Shown in pieces: positions 39,436 to 49,776 of a stretch of 64,000 bases of DNA; the first letter of the stretch is position 1, and each line of letters begins with the position of its first letter. The position numbers and the translations under genes are program-made. Below the pieces are notes generated by a model. The model was not told where the DNA came from. It made no database searches and was given only the letters and a program-made list of their open reading frames with translations. This DNA comes from Meconema thalassinum (taxonomy: Eukaryota > Arthropoda > Insecta > Orthoptera > Tettigoniidae), in NCBI GenBank assembly GCA_946902985.2, contig OX336388.2, forward strand, positions 290,386,526 through 290,450,525. Direction: 5' to 3'.

Positions 39436-39960
39436 ATGTTCGACGATATCGAAATGATAATATTATATGTCAGAAAACTGTATTATAATGAGGGTCATTA
39501 TAACACTATACTTCAATATGAAACAGTTCCTCCAGCCAATCAGAGCTCATTCATTGACCAATTAGGTAAGGATAGCTTCGCGCATGCGCTCAAAATCCAA
39601 CATGTCGGACATGAATTATATAATTTGAAAGTTCAATTTGGATATCGGATCAACCATTGTAGTTACAATCCCAAACACAGAGACAAAATCAGCACGAACC
39701 TTTACGGTAACAAGAAAATTCTTGACATATGCAAGAAATGTATGAATCTACGTCCAGAAGTTAGCAACACAGCATCCTTTTACATAAATTACCGACATGG
39801 AAAGTGCACCGACCCATATGTTCGCGTAAATAAACTGGCGAATATGAGACAAGAAATAGCACTGTACCTTAATATCCCCAACGCCAATTTCTACACAGCG
39901 CATTACTTTCAAACGACTTCGGTGACAATATTAGTGAATGCTAATTCTGATCGGCACTAG
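39436..39960 (+). pseudogene. Crypton-like tyrosine recombinase fragment
   Basis: The 174-residue ORF ends with FYINYRHGKCTDPYVRVNKL, ANMRQEIALYLNI, then NANFYTAHYFQTTSVTILVN. The order matches the last part of the tyrosine recombinase domain of animal Cryptons, whose conserved core is TGHxFRRTSATLL. In this copy the His is kept (TAHYF) but the Arg of the H-x-x-R pair is Gln, and the catalytic Tyr region is not found. The first 100 residues have no clear match. The family assignment is from motif memory, and a different recombinase-encoding element is possible. Confidence 0.45.
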
Positions 39961-40242
39961 ACATCATGCAGGCTGTAAATAATATAATTGCCAAGCAAAG
40001 TAAAGGGTCTCTGCTTTCGAAATTCTTTGACCCACGCATGCGCTCTGTTCAGTCAGCAAACCATCCAGCGCGCTCTGTTCACTAACTGAAGTTACTGAAT
40101 CCCCCAGATATTTATGAATATATGTTAAAACATAAAAGTTATAATTATCGTCGAACATAAACAGTCGTATGCAACTCGCCCATAATGGTAATTAGATACT
40201 CGTATGGAAATATAAACATACTCGTGTCTTAATTATCATTAT

Positions 40243-41138
40243 TTGGGCCCGGATGTTGATGCCATAAAAAGTTTAAAAAATGCACTTTAAACTTACAAAA
40301 AACGACTGTAATAAATGACCTAAAAATTCGAAAAATGCACTACAAAATGTAGAAAATGATCTTATAATAATAAACTCACCAATATTTCAAAAATGACATC
40401 TTAAGCTCAAACTGAAAAGTCAATCAAAATAGATTTCTAGCACTTAACAAAATGTTTATGTTTACTTTAGTCTGAGTTGCACTGCACTACGAATGTTATT
40501 TTGATGTCGTCAAATGTAAATGATCTGCGGTTATCAGCCAACAAGTTTTTATATCTCGAAAAGCTGCGTTCAACATCAACTGATGTGATCGGAGGGTACT
40601 TGAAGTGAGGAGGTCGTTTGCTGCAAAATCCTCCTCAATCCCATCCATGCAGTAGTCTTCTCCAGAAACAATGTCAGAGAATTTGCAGTATGTTTTATAC
40701 CCGGTGTTTTTGTCCTGCACATTTTCAGTTTTGATACAATACCCACAGCAATTTCGCCACGATTGTTGATAAGACTAGTTTCCACCCGGTTGATTAAGGA
40801 AATGGAATCAATATTTCAATATTTTAAATTATCTTGTATCAGCTACTAGCTTCTTCTTATCTCTGAGAGACGTAACTCTCCCATATAAAGCTGTGATATA
40901 ACTAACTTGGAGAAAAATTACTTCATAAGGCCGATTTCACTAAAATAAGACCAAACAAATCTACCAACCTTAAAAAATGCTCTTAAAATGGAAAAATAGC
41001 AAAAAAAAAATGCAAAAAGATGCAAAATAAAACTGACATATTTGAATACGGAGTGGCCCGTCCGGTGTTTCTATGTACTTCAGCATTGTTTTAGACAGCT
41101 CAGTAAAAAGATGACATGTCATCAACATCCGGGCCCTG
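40243..41138. mobile_element. Deleted hAT element, 0.9 kb
   Basis: Inverted ends GGGCCCGGATGTTGATG (40245-40261) and its complement (41120-41136) enclose a hAT C-terminal remnant. The outermost bases differ and no clean 8-bp duplication is visible. Confidence 0.65.
40480..40790 (-). pseudogene. hAT transposase C-terminal dimerisation remnant
   Basis: The minus strand reads QDKNTGYKTYCKFSDIVSGE with DYCMDGIEEDFAANDLL, then, after a shift, ITSVDVERSFSRYKNLLADN and RRSFTFDDIKI. SVDVERSFS-YKNLL-DNRR is the signature of one hAT subgroup's C-terminal domain. The catalytic part has been deleted. Confidence 0.75.
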
Positions 41139-41139
41139 A

Positions 41140-42560
41140 TTTATTTTTATTTATCGTATGGCATACATGAAAATTATTTACAATTTGACATAAAGTTCCG
41201 AAACGTAATGAAGTGCCTGTGGTGTCCCTAGGAAGAAGTCGCTGAAGTCACCACCGTATGATGTTTGTGGGCATTCCTGAACTAGGTGCCGAACAGTCTG
41301 TCTTTCAGCACCGCACTCGCAACATGACGAAGGCTTTTTCCTCCACTTGTACAAGAGATCGCCGCATACACCGTGATTGGTCCGGATTCTGTTTAATTTT
41401 GACCAGGTCTTTCTAGGCTGAGTGAACCCTGGCACCTGCTCAGTTATGCATGGCATTACTGTACTCTCTGGAGGGGCAAACGAATTCCAATCAGGAGATC
41501 ATCTCTCGGTCAGGTTGAATTTGTTAGTTGCAAGACTCTCCGCTGTGCAGATAGGTGGATGTCTTGAACGTAATCGTTTCACATGTAGATCACCAATGTC
41601 TCCATGTATTGGTAGTTGTTTGTTGGTCTGGATCTTTCTATATTCTCTTATCAAAATGTTGCATCGCCGCAAATGAGGTGGTGGGATGTGGCTGAGAATA
41701 GGAAGCCATTGTGTAGGAGTTGACATAATTGTTCCTGTTATCATGCGCATGGTGTTATTCAATTGTACATCTATTAATCTTACATGCGGACTATTTATCC
41801 ACACAGGAGCGCAATACTCAGCAACAGAATAAACTAAACCTAGAGCTGAGCAACGGAGAGTAGTTGCATTGACACCCCAAGTGGTGCCACATAATTTCCG
41901 TAAGATGTTGTTTCTTGTCTTCATTTTGGCAGAAGTCATTCGTAGGTGTTCTTTGAATGACAATGTTCTATCCAGTGTTATACCCAAATACTTGGGATGT
42001 CTGTTATGGCGAAGGAGGATGTTATTGAAGTAAACCGTAAGTTCCCTTGTTACCATTTTATTGTTCAGGTGGAAGCAAGCAACTTCGGTCTTAGTTGTGC
42101 TTGGCTGAAGTCTCCATTTGCGAAAATAATCTCCCAGTGCAGAAAGATAATTTGTCAGCGTCTCTTCTGTACTTTCGAAACATGGATCTCTAGTAGCAAT
42201 TGCCCAGTCGTCAGCACATCCAAACTTCCTTGATTTTGTGGAGGGCAAATCTGAACAAGAGTGGGGCAAGCACTGATCCTTGAGGAAGTCCATTGTTTAA
42301 TTTACTTGGTTTGCTAATTTCACTGCCCATGATGACCTGGAAGCTTCTATCATTCAGCATGTTGCTTACAAGACGAGCCAGTGTCTTACAAGGGATAACA
42401 CCCTCTCTCCAAACAGTGCCATAAGCTCCTTAAGGTCTATAAATGCTACTGATGTTTTTTGGCGATTCTGGAACCCTGCCTCAATATAGGTGGTTAAGGA
42501 GAGAACTTGGACCGTGCAACTCCGTTGTGGTCTAAATCCTGCTTGTTCTCCGGGCCCTAT
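41140..42560 (-). pseudogene. LINE reverse transcriptase (family P), decayed
   Basis: From about 42550 downward the minus strand reads EQAGFRPQRSCTVQVLSLTT, KTSVAFIDL, NNGLPQGSVLAPLLF, then after a shift SRKFGCADDWAIATRD, with a CADD catalytic box keeping both Asps. LGDYFRKWRLQPSTTKTEVA, PKYLGITLDR, LVYSVAEYCAPVWINSPHVR and a C-terminal CCECGAERQTVRHLVQECPQ zinc finger follow to 41178. Two major ORFs (42293-41499 and 41456-41178) are separated by one shift, and the region before 42293 has small deletions. The 3' end is ATGCCATACGATAAATAAAA. The 115-bp piece at 3506 and the C-terminus at 62734 belong to the same or sister families. Confidence 0.85.
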
Positions 42561-42879
42561 TCACTATAGTCTCGATGCATAATGTACTATTATTGGTGCG
42601 TTTATTGTGGCGAAGTTGCCCTCTCTTACATTTGACCACACACACAATGCAACTTCCGTGAATTCACATACAGTATATGTTATTCTCAACCGACCACACT
42701 TAAATACTAGAATTTAAAGTGGCAACGGTGTGATATTAACTGAAGACACATTCAGTAATAACAATACATGGAGTGATACATTGATCCATACTAAGAGACG
42801 TACATGTTTCAATGATTCCATCCACAGCGTGAAACATAGTACACCTTAAAAACTAGTTTAACATTGTCAAACAAGTAGT
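42561..42879. other. No identifiable gene
   Basis: No motif-bearing ORF. The stretch precedes the first block of 146-bp units and may include its outer end. Confidence 0.35.
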
Positions 42880-43645
42880 TCCGTGAAGAACTAAAGCCTA
42901 TTTTCAAAAATCCTACTTATGTTAATTACCACTATCAACATGCAAAATTTCAGTTTGATTGCTGTAATAGATTCCTAGATATTGAGAGCCGGCTAAATAT
43001 TGCGGATGGTCGCCATGTTGGATTGTTTTATGTATAGGCCATAGAGGCATGTACCATTAAATGTAAATTATTGCGTAGGTTCATTATGCAAACTTTCACT
43101 TCGATAGTATGATTACAACACAAGAAATAAAAATAATAATTTTTAAATTCGCACAGCCGCCATCTTGAGGTTATGTAAACAATTGAACTAAATTAGATAC
43201 CAGTGCATTACAATGTGCATAAACATTTGCTGTACCAAGTTTCATTTCGTTTGCATCACTAAATCGCGGGAAAAGTCTATTTAAAACTTTCAAATTCGCT
43301 TGGCCGCCATGTTCGTTTTGTAGTTTAACCAGTTTTTGAAAGTCTCATAGATGAACTTCCATTAGTTCCCTTTATCTCCGTACAAAATTTCAGGGTGATA
43401 CCACTAATAGTTTCAGAGATATAGAATGCCGGTGAAATATTTCGCACAGCCGCCATGTTGGATTGGTAAGACGTAACAAAATTTGAAGGGCACGGCCGCA
43501 GTCGTCTGGAATAGTGCTATAAACTTACCGAGTTTCATTGAAATCGCTCCTGCCATTTAGATTTTATTAGGGGTGGACACACACACACACGAATCACACA
43601 CACACGCACACACAGACGCACGGACAAAAGGTGATCTCATAAGCC
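42880..43645 (+). repeat. Diverged 146-bp tandem units with CGCCATNTTG boxes, block 1
   Basis: Boxes of the type CGCCATGTTGGA or CCGCCATCTTGAGG lie at about 43013, 43157, 43306 and 43451, spaced 144-149 bp. Between them recur AAAATTTCAG, CCAAGTTTCAT and TCTATTTAAAA words. The block ends in a CA-rich stretch and GGTGATCTCATAAGCCT, as do the blocks ending at 49594 and 51295. A LINE fragment begins directly at 43646. Confidence 0.75.
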
Positions 43646-44180
43646 TCTCTTGCGCATATGCGGTTGACATCGTAATTGGCGCCAGAGTTTTAACAAAACT
43701 CCAGGAAACTGTAAAGATCGTGCAAAAGTGGTGCTCCGAACACAAGCTGGACATCAACATCTCAAAAACAGACACTATGATCTTCCGGAAAGGGGGGACA
43801 GTACCCGCCTCAGAAGAGAGTTTCATTCGGGATACAAAATTAAAGATAGTTCCAGACTTTAAATATTTGGGCATCACACTGCAATCGAGCGCAAATAGTG
43901 TCACAGATAAGGTAACCCAAGCAATGATGGCAATGCACGAAATAAAAGACATCAGATCACTCAGTCTGCAGACAGCAATGTTGCTATTCAGAGTAAAAAT
44001 TCTTCCAATAATGACCTATGGCATTGAAATCATCTGGACACATTTAACAACGAGGAACCTATCCGCCTTGGAAAGGGTGAAAGCAAACTACATAAAGAAG
44101 GTGATAGGAGTATCAACAAGTTGGCAGTTGGCAGTCAAAGTGAAAGGTCGTGTTTTTCCCGAGCTCTCAGGTGTGCTGAA

Positions 44181-45191
44181 ATGGGTTGTTCTCTGGAGTG
44201 TTATCGCGCGAGGATAGGACTGTGGTATGTGAAGGGTAGTCGGGATTTCCGGTGTTTGTGTGTGCGTACGGGGCCTAGTAACTTGCGGTTTATAGCCCTA
44301 GTGATAGCTGCGTTGTTAGTTATTGGTGGAGTGGAAGTGAATCCAGGGCCTGTTACTCCAAATGTGAATCAGGCAAATGATCCAGTGGCAGCTTTAAAGT
44401 GTTCGACGTGCAGTAAAACATTGAAGAATGGTGTTGAGTGTGGATTATGTGAGAAATGGTTTCACTTCGGCTGTATTAAGGTCAAGAAGGAGGATTGTGA
44501 TGTCGGGAATTAGTTTTGTAAAGTATGTGATACGCCGGACTGTTTGAGGGTGCAAATCAAACCAAGGGATCAAATATCACAGGAACTTAGAACAAAGCTT
44601 CGTGAATCAGAGGAAACGGTGAAGGATGTGACTGAACGGCTTTCTACTGGGATCAGTGTGGAAGAGGGCGTGCAGGAGCAAACTGAGGATGACGTTATCA
44701 TAATGGGTAATTCTATGATACGATGGAGTGCTAATATCTCGAGGAAATCAGGTGCGAAAGTGCGGTGTTATCCGGGGATTAAAATTGACCAGCTTGCCCA
44801 ACAAGTGGAAGAAGCAAATGTAGAGGACTGTGACAAAGTTAAAGTGTTGTTGCTCCATGTTGGGACGAACGATTTGAAGAAGAGGGCTACAGTTGATTAC
44901 ATCATGGGGGAGCTCTACGAACTAGGCAGAAAAGCTAAAAGCAAGTTTAGAAATGCAAAAATTATAATGAGTGGCATTGTTCGGCGGGGAGATGTTCCGT
45001 TAAGGCGAGTTAAGACTGTAAATGACCGCATGGACTGGGTTTGTGCACAACTGGGATTAGTGTACGTAGATGCTGACTGCTGGATTGGTGGCCGTGACTT
45101 CGCCCGAGACGGGCTGCATTTAAATCGACGGGGCGCTTTCAACCTAGGGAGCCTACATGACAGGGTCATCGGTTCGTGCCGGCTTTTGTGA
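44181..45191 (+). pseudogene. CR1 ORF1: 2A-like leader, PHD finger, SGNH esterase; one nonsense codon
   Basis: From ATG 44181 one frame runs 336 codons with a single TAG at 44511-44513. Residues 35-57 form a hydrophobic stretch ending in a 2A-like motif. CSTCSKTL, CGLCEKW, HFGC and, after the stop, FCKVC make a PHD-type finger; the stop stands where its conserved Trp is expected. The C-terminal half is an SGNH hydrolase: IMGNSMIR with the nucleophile Ser of block I, VGTNDLKK for block III, and RDGLHLNRRG with the Asp and His of block V. CR1 ORF1 esterases are thought to act on lipids or help the RNA particle meet membranes. Apart from the nonsense codon the domains look sound. Confidence 0.8.
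44325..44351 (+). other. 2A-like ribosome-skipping motif (variant)
   Basis: The codons spell GGVEVNPGP after a Leu/Ile/Val-rich run. The 2A consensus is DxExNPGP, with peptide-bond skipping between the last Gly and Pro, here between 44348 and 44349. The first Asp is Gly in this copy. Such motifs are known at the N-terminus of ORF1 in some CR1, L2 and related LINEs. Confidence 0.65.
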
Positions 45192-45262
45192 GGAGGAGCA
45201 GGTCCAGAGGTTGCCAGCCGACGGGAACAGAAGGAGCTACTTCGGGATATTTGCTGCTGAGG

Positions 45263-47979
45263 TATGACTCTAAGATTACTGCAGGTTAATTGTCAGAGTT
45301 TAGGAAATAAATTAATTGAATTTGGAATCTTGTAGAGACATATTCTCCGGACATTGTCATTGCCACTGAATCTTGGTTATATGAGGATATAAATAGTAAT
45401 GAAATAATTCAAGGGACCTACGAAATGTACAGAAGGGATCGGGGGAAGCGAGGTGGTGGGCAATTTATTTGTGTGCGCAAATATATAGCTAGTTTCTTAA
45501 AGTGGGCTGATACGGATCATGCAATGTTATGTGTAAAAATTTCGGATAAAGGGAATAAATTGCCTCTTCAGGTGATAGGGGCGTAGAGAGCACCGAAAGA
45601 TAACTTTTCGCTTTTCGACACACTGTATGGTAAAACTTGTACGGGTAATGCTATGAAAAAGAGCATAATAATTGCCGGAGATTTAAACCTCCCCAAAGTA
45701 GACTGGTCTGGTGAGTCAACTAGCTGTGGTCAAGCTCAGAGCGCTGCAAACAAATTCTTAAGGGAAGGGGGATTTTCCCAAGTAGTTGACTTCCCAACTA
45801 GAGACAATAATACCTTAGATGTTTATCTCGTAAGGCCTGTAGAGCTGTATATTAACTGTCTGAAAGTACCAGGAATTAGTGACCATTCTGGGGTTGAATG
45901 AAATATTAGATACGGTGACATTACAAAATTAGACTCTGATGTAGCAAATAAGATCATATGCCAGTATCGCAGGGCGGATCAGGGCAAATTTCAAGGGTAT
46001 TTGAATGAGCTATTTGTAGGATGGGCATCGGAAGAAAATCACATTAATATCCTGTGGAATAACTTTATGAAAATTTTAAATACCGCTATTGATAAATTTG
46101 TTCCATTTAAATTACTGAAACAAAACCCAGATCCTGAGTATTACACACGGGAAATCAGGAGTCTTAAACGGAAAATTAGGAAATTATACAATAGAAGACA
46201 TGGTGGTGACAAGTATATGTTAAAATTTAAGTCCTTATCAAGAGAGCTCGTCTTAAAAAAGAGGGCTGCTCATGACAATTATATGCAAGGTTTACTTGGT
46301 TCGGGAGGCGATGGGTGGAAAAAAAATACAGTTATGTTAGGAGAAGAAAGGGAAATTCAAATAATTTGTCGATGATAATATCCGGTGACGGTAAATTAAT
46401 TACTGAGAAGCAGGCCATTGCTAATGAATCAAATGTCTTTTATGGTAGTGTGTTCAATAAATCCAATAGCTGTGTGTTGGACCTTAACGGTGAATCAGGG
46501 GCTCCACTTCTCCAAATAAACCAGTCAGCAATTGTAAAGCTAATACAAAAATTACGTTACAATATATCGAAGAGTCCTGATAATATTGTTAGTGAAGTAC
46601 TTAAACAAGGAGGTAGGGCCGTGACACGATACTTGTAGGTGATGTTTAATGTGTTCATAAACAATGCGCAAATCCCGGATGACTGGAAAAGAGCTACGGT
46701 AGTCCCAATATTTAAGGGAGGGAGCAGACTTGAATTGGGCAACTACAGGCCGGTTAGTCTTACGTCCATCGTTTGTAAACAGATGGAGCATCTCATTTGC
46801 GACTACTTGAGGGAACAGTGGGAAATATTATCATGGATTAATGAGAGGCAACATGGATTTCGGAAAGGTTACTCATGCGAGAGTCAGATGCTATCACTTT
46901 TTCAAGATATTAGCGAATCGTTAGACGATGGAGTTTCAGTCGACGCCGTAGTTATAGATTTTGCGAAGGCATTTGATGTCGTGCCGCATGACATAAATTA
47001 GCTTCGACGAAGATTGATATAAAAGTAATTTTATGGATCCAAGAATTTTTGACGGGTCGTTCCCAGAAAGTGCCCTCAGGGCAGCGTAATCGGAACTTTG
47101 TTATTTTGGGCGTTTATAAATGACTTACCATATGGAATTCGCAGTGACAGCCGATTGTTTGCGGATAATTGTGTAATATATCGAAAGATACATGACTCAC
47201 AAGACAATGCAGTACTTCAAAATGACCTGAACCTGGTCTATAAGTGGGCGATTGAAAATAAAATGAAAATAAACACAAGAAAAAGTAGCCTAATAAAAAT
47301 AGGGAAAGTGCGAAGGCAAGATTTTCAATATAACATTGGCTCGGAAATACTTGTAGAAGAAGATTCTTGCAAATATTTGGGCGTTCACGTAAGAAATGAC
47401 AAGAAATGGGGTAGTCATATAGGATGTGTAGTTTCTGAAGCTTACAAATCCCTGCACTTTGTAATGAGGGTATTAAAAGGAAGTAGTACCTCTGCTAAAG
47501 AATTAGGATATTTGTCACTTGTAAGACCAATTCTGGAATACGCCTAGGCGGTTTGGGATCCATATCAAGTAGGGCTCTTAAATGAGTTGGAAATGGTACA
47601 AAGAAAGGCCGCTAGATTTGTGCTCAGTGACTTAAATCCCAGAAGCAGTGTGAGCCGTATGTTAAAGAAACTTGGTTGGGAATCACTGGAGGCTAGGAGG
47701 ATGAAATCTAGACTCTGCGCTATGTACAACACGTATACAAATCAACCAGCATGGGGTGAGCTTAGCAAACGTATGGAAAAGCCTACTTACATGGGTAGGA
47801 GCGATCATCCTTTCAAAGTTAAGGGCCGACCACAGCGAACAAATTATGGTAAATATTATTTCGTAAACCGTGCCATTGATTATTGGAACTCTCTACATGC
47901 CGCAGTCTTAGAGCCTTTTCCCAAACATATAGGTGTGTTTAAGAAAAGACTGACTATTTGTGTAAATACTCCAGTTTAA
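45263..47979 (+). pseudogene. CR1 ORF2: endonuclease and reverse transcriptase, multiply broken
   Basis: The endonuclease reads RLLQVNCQSLGNKLIEF, PDIVIATESWL, IAGDLNLPKVDW and GISDHSGV (45263-45900), with a frameshift near 45333 and stops at 45584 and 45899. The reverse transcriptase shows IPDDWKRATVVPIFKGG, NYRPVSLTS, HGFRKGYSCESQ, VIDFAKAFDVVPHD, then LFADNCVIY (47158-47184), where the second Asp of the catalytic box is Asn. A C-terminal QRKAARFVL and NRAIDYWNSL region ends at 47979. Breaks include a frameshift near 46370 and stops at 46636 and 46999. The GVPQGSVLGP region is only partly legible, near 47080. Inactive. Confidence 0.85.
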
Positions 47980-48085
47980 TTGTTAGTGAATTGCTATGTA
48001 CAATTATTTATTTGTTATGTACATCCAATTTGCCACCGGGGTACACACCCCCAATTGCAAATAAACGAATGAATGAATGAATGGA

Positions 48086-49594
48086 AAGTTTTTCCGTGAA
48101 GAACTATACATCCTATTTTATATATCCTACTTATGATAATTGCCTCTATCTACATACAAAATTTCAGTTTGATTGCTGGAATAGATTCGTAGATATTGAG
48201 AACCGACTAAATATTTCGGATGGTCGCCATGTTGGATTTTATATCTGTAGGTCCTAGAGTTATGTACTGTTACATGAAGATTATTGTGAACGAGTAGCAT
48301 TCAAACTTCAATCGCATGATTGGGACAAATAAGTAACAATGAGATTTTAAAATTTCGCACAACTGCCATCTTGTGGTTATGGAAACAATTGAAATAAATT
48401 AGATGCCAGTGGATTAACATTCGTATAAGGATTTACTGTACCAAGTTTCACTGCACTCGGATGGTTAAATTGCGAGAAACGTCCATGTGAATATTTATAT
48501 TCGCGTCGCCGTCATGTAGGGTTTGTGATCACCAGGTTATTTAAAGTCCTATAGATGAACTGAAGTTCATAGTCCTTATGAACATAAAAAAAATCAGTTT
48601 GATTGCTATAATAGATTCTTAGATATTCAGAGCCGTCTAAAAATTTTGGATGGTCGCCATGTTGGTTTGTTATATAAAGCCTATAGCCCATAGAGTCATG
48701 TACCATTAAAGGAAAATTATTGCGTAGGTTCATTATTCAAACTTACACATCGATCGCATGATTACGACACAAGAAATAAAAACTTAATTTTAAATTTCGC
48801 AAAGCCGCCATCTTGAGGTTATATAAACAATTGAACTAAATTAGATACCAGCGCATTACAACGTGTAAACATTTCCTGTACGAGATTTCATTTCGGTTGG
48901 AACATTAAATCGCGAGAAAGTTCTATTTAAAATTTTCAAATTCGCTTGGCCGCCATGTTCGTTTTGTAGTTAAACGGTTTTTGAAAGTCTTATAGATGAA
49001 CTTCCAATAGTGCCCTTTATCTCCGTACAAAATTTCAGGGTGATACCGCTAATAGTTTCAGAGATAATGAATGCCGGTGAAATATTTCGCACATCCGCCA
49101 TCTTGTGGTTATGTAAACAATTGAACCAAGTTAGATGTCGGTGCATTACAATGTGTATAAACATATACTGTACCAAGTTTTATTGCGTTTGGTTGGTTAA
49201 ATCGCGAGAAACGTCTATTTAAAAGTCGCAAATTCGCGTGGCTGCCATGTTGGTTTTGTAGTTACCAGTTTTTCAAAAGTCACATAGGTGAACTTCTAGT
49301 AGTTTCCTTTATTTCCGTACGACATTCCAGGGTGATATCGAGAATAGTTTCGGAGATATTGAAAGCTGGTGAAATATTTTGCTCAGCCGCCATGTTGGAT
49401 TGGTGAGACGTAACAAAATTTGAAGGGCACGGTCGGGGTCGTCCGGAATAGTGCTATGAACTTACCGAGTTACATTGAAATCGATCCAGCCGTTTAGAAG
49501 TTATTAGGGACACACACACACACCTCACACACACACACACACACACGCACACACACGGACTAAAGGTGATCTCATAAGCCTACTTTTTCAAAAT
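48086..49594 (+). repeat. Diverged 146-bp tandem units with CGCCATNTTG boxes, block 2
   Basis: About nine boxes lie at roughly 48226, 48366, 48510, 48655, 48805, 48950, 49096, 49241 and 49388, spaced 140-150 bp. Sequence between them matches block 1 (for example CAGGGTGATACC with CTAATAGTTTCAGAGATA in both). It ends with a CA repeat (49510-49558) and a hairpin formed by AGCCTACTTTTTCAAAATTG and TAAATAGGCT. It lies between the CR1 tail and piece 2 of the interrupted LINE. Confidence 0.75.
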
Positions 49595-49776
49595 TGTAAA
49601 TAGGCTAAAAAAGACACGATCTAGACTTGTATATCACCTGGCAAAGGAATCATTCCTCGTAGATGACCTCAGGACAAGCATACCCCTACCGAGCACTGGT
49701 GCATAAGAGAAACTGCTGGCAACTTTGACGGAGAAGAGAGAAGAAGTACAACAAGATGTTCAGTAATGAACATATA

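Larger units (their letters stand above)
44126..48085 (+). mobile_element. CR1-clade LINE, both ORFs present but decayed
   Basis: ORF1 (44181-45191) and ORF2 (45263-47979) are followed by a short 3' UTR and a tail of GAAT repeats (48066-48083). The left boundary is set where the interrupted LINE frame stops making sense. An ORF1 with a PHD finger and an esterase defines the CR1 group. Confidence 0.8.

Noticed and set aside
43573..43645. His/Thr-rich N-terminus of the ORF starting at 43573
   Set aside because: It is a translation of the CA microsatellite at the end of the 146-bp repeat block. The LINE protein begins only at the catalytic box near 43646.
44544..45191. A host GDSL/SGNH esterase gene
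   Set aside because: It is in the same frame as the 2A-like and PHD segments upstream and is followed by a CR1 ORF2, so it is LINE ORF1.
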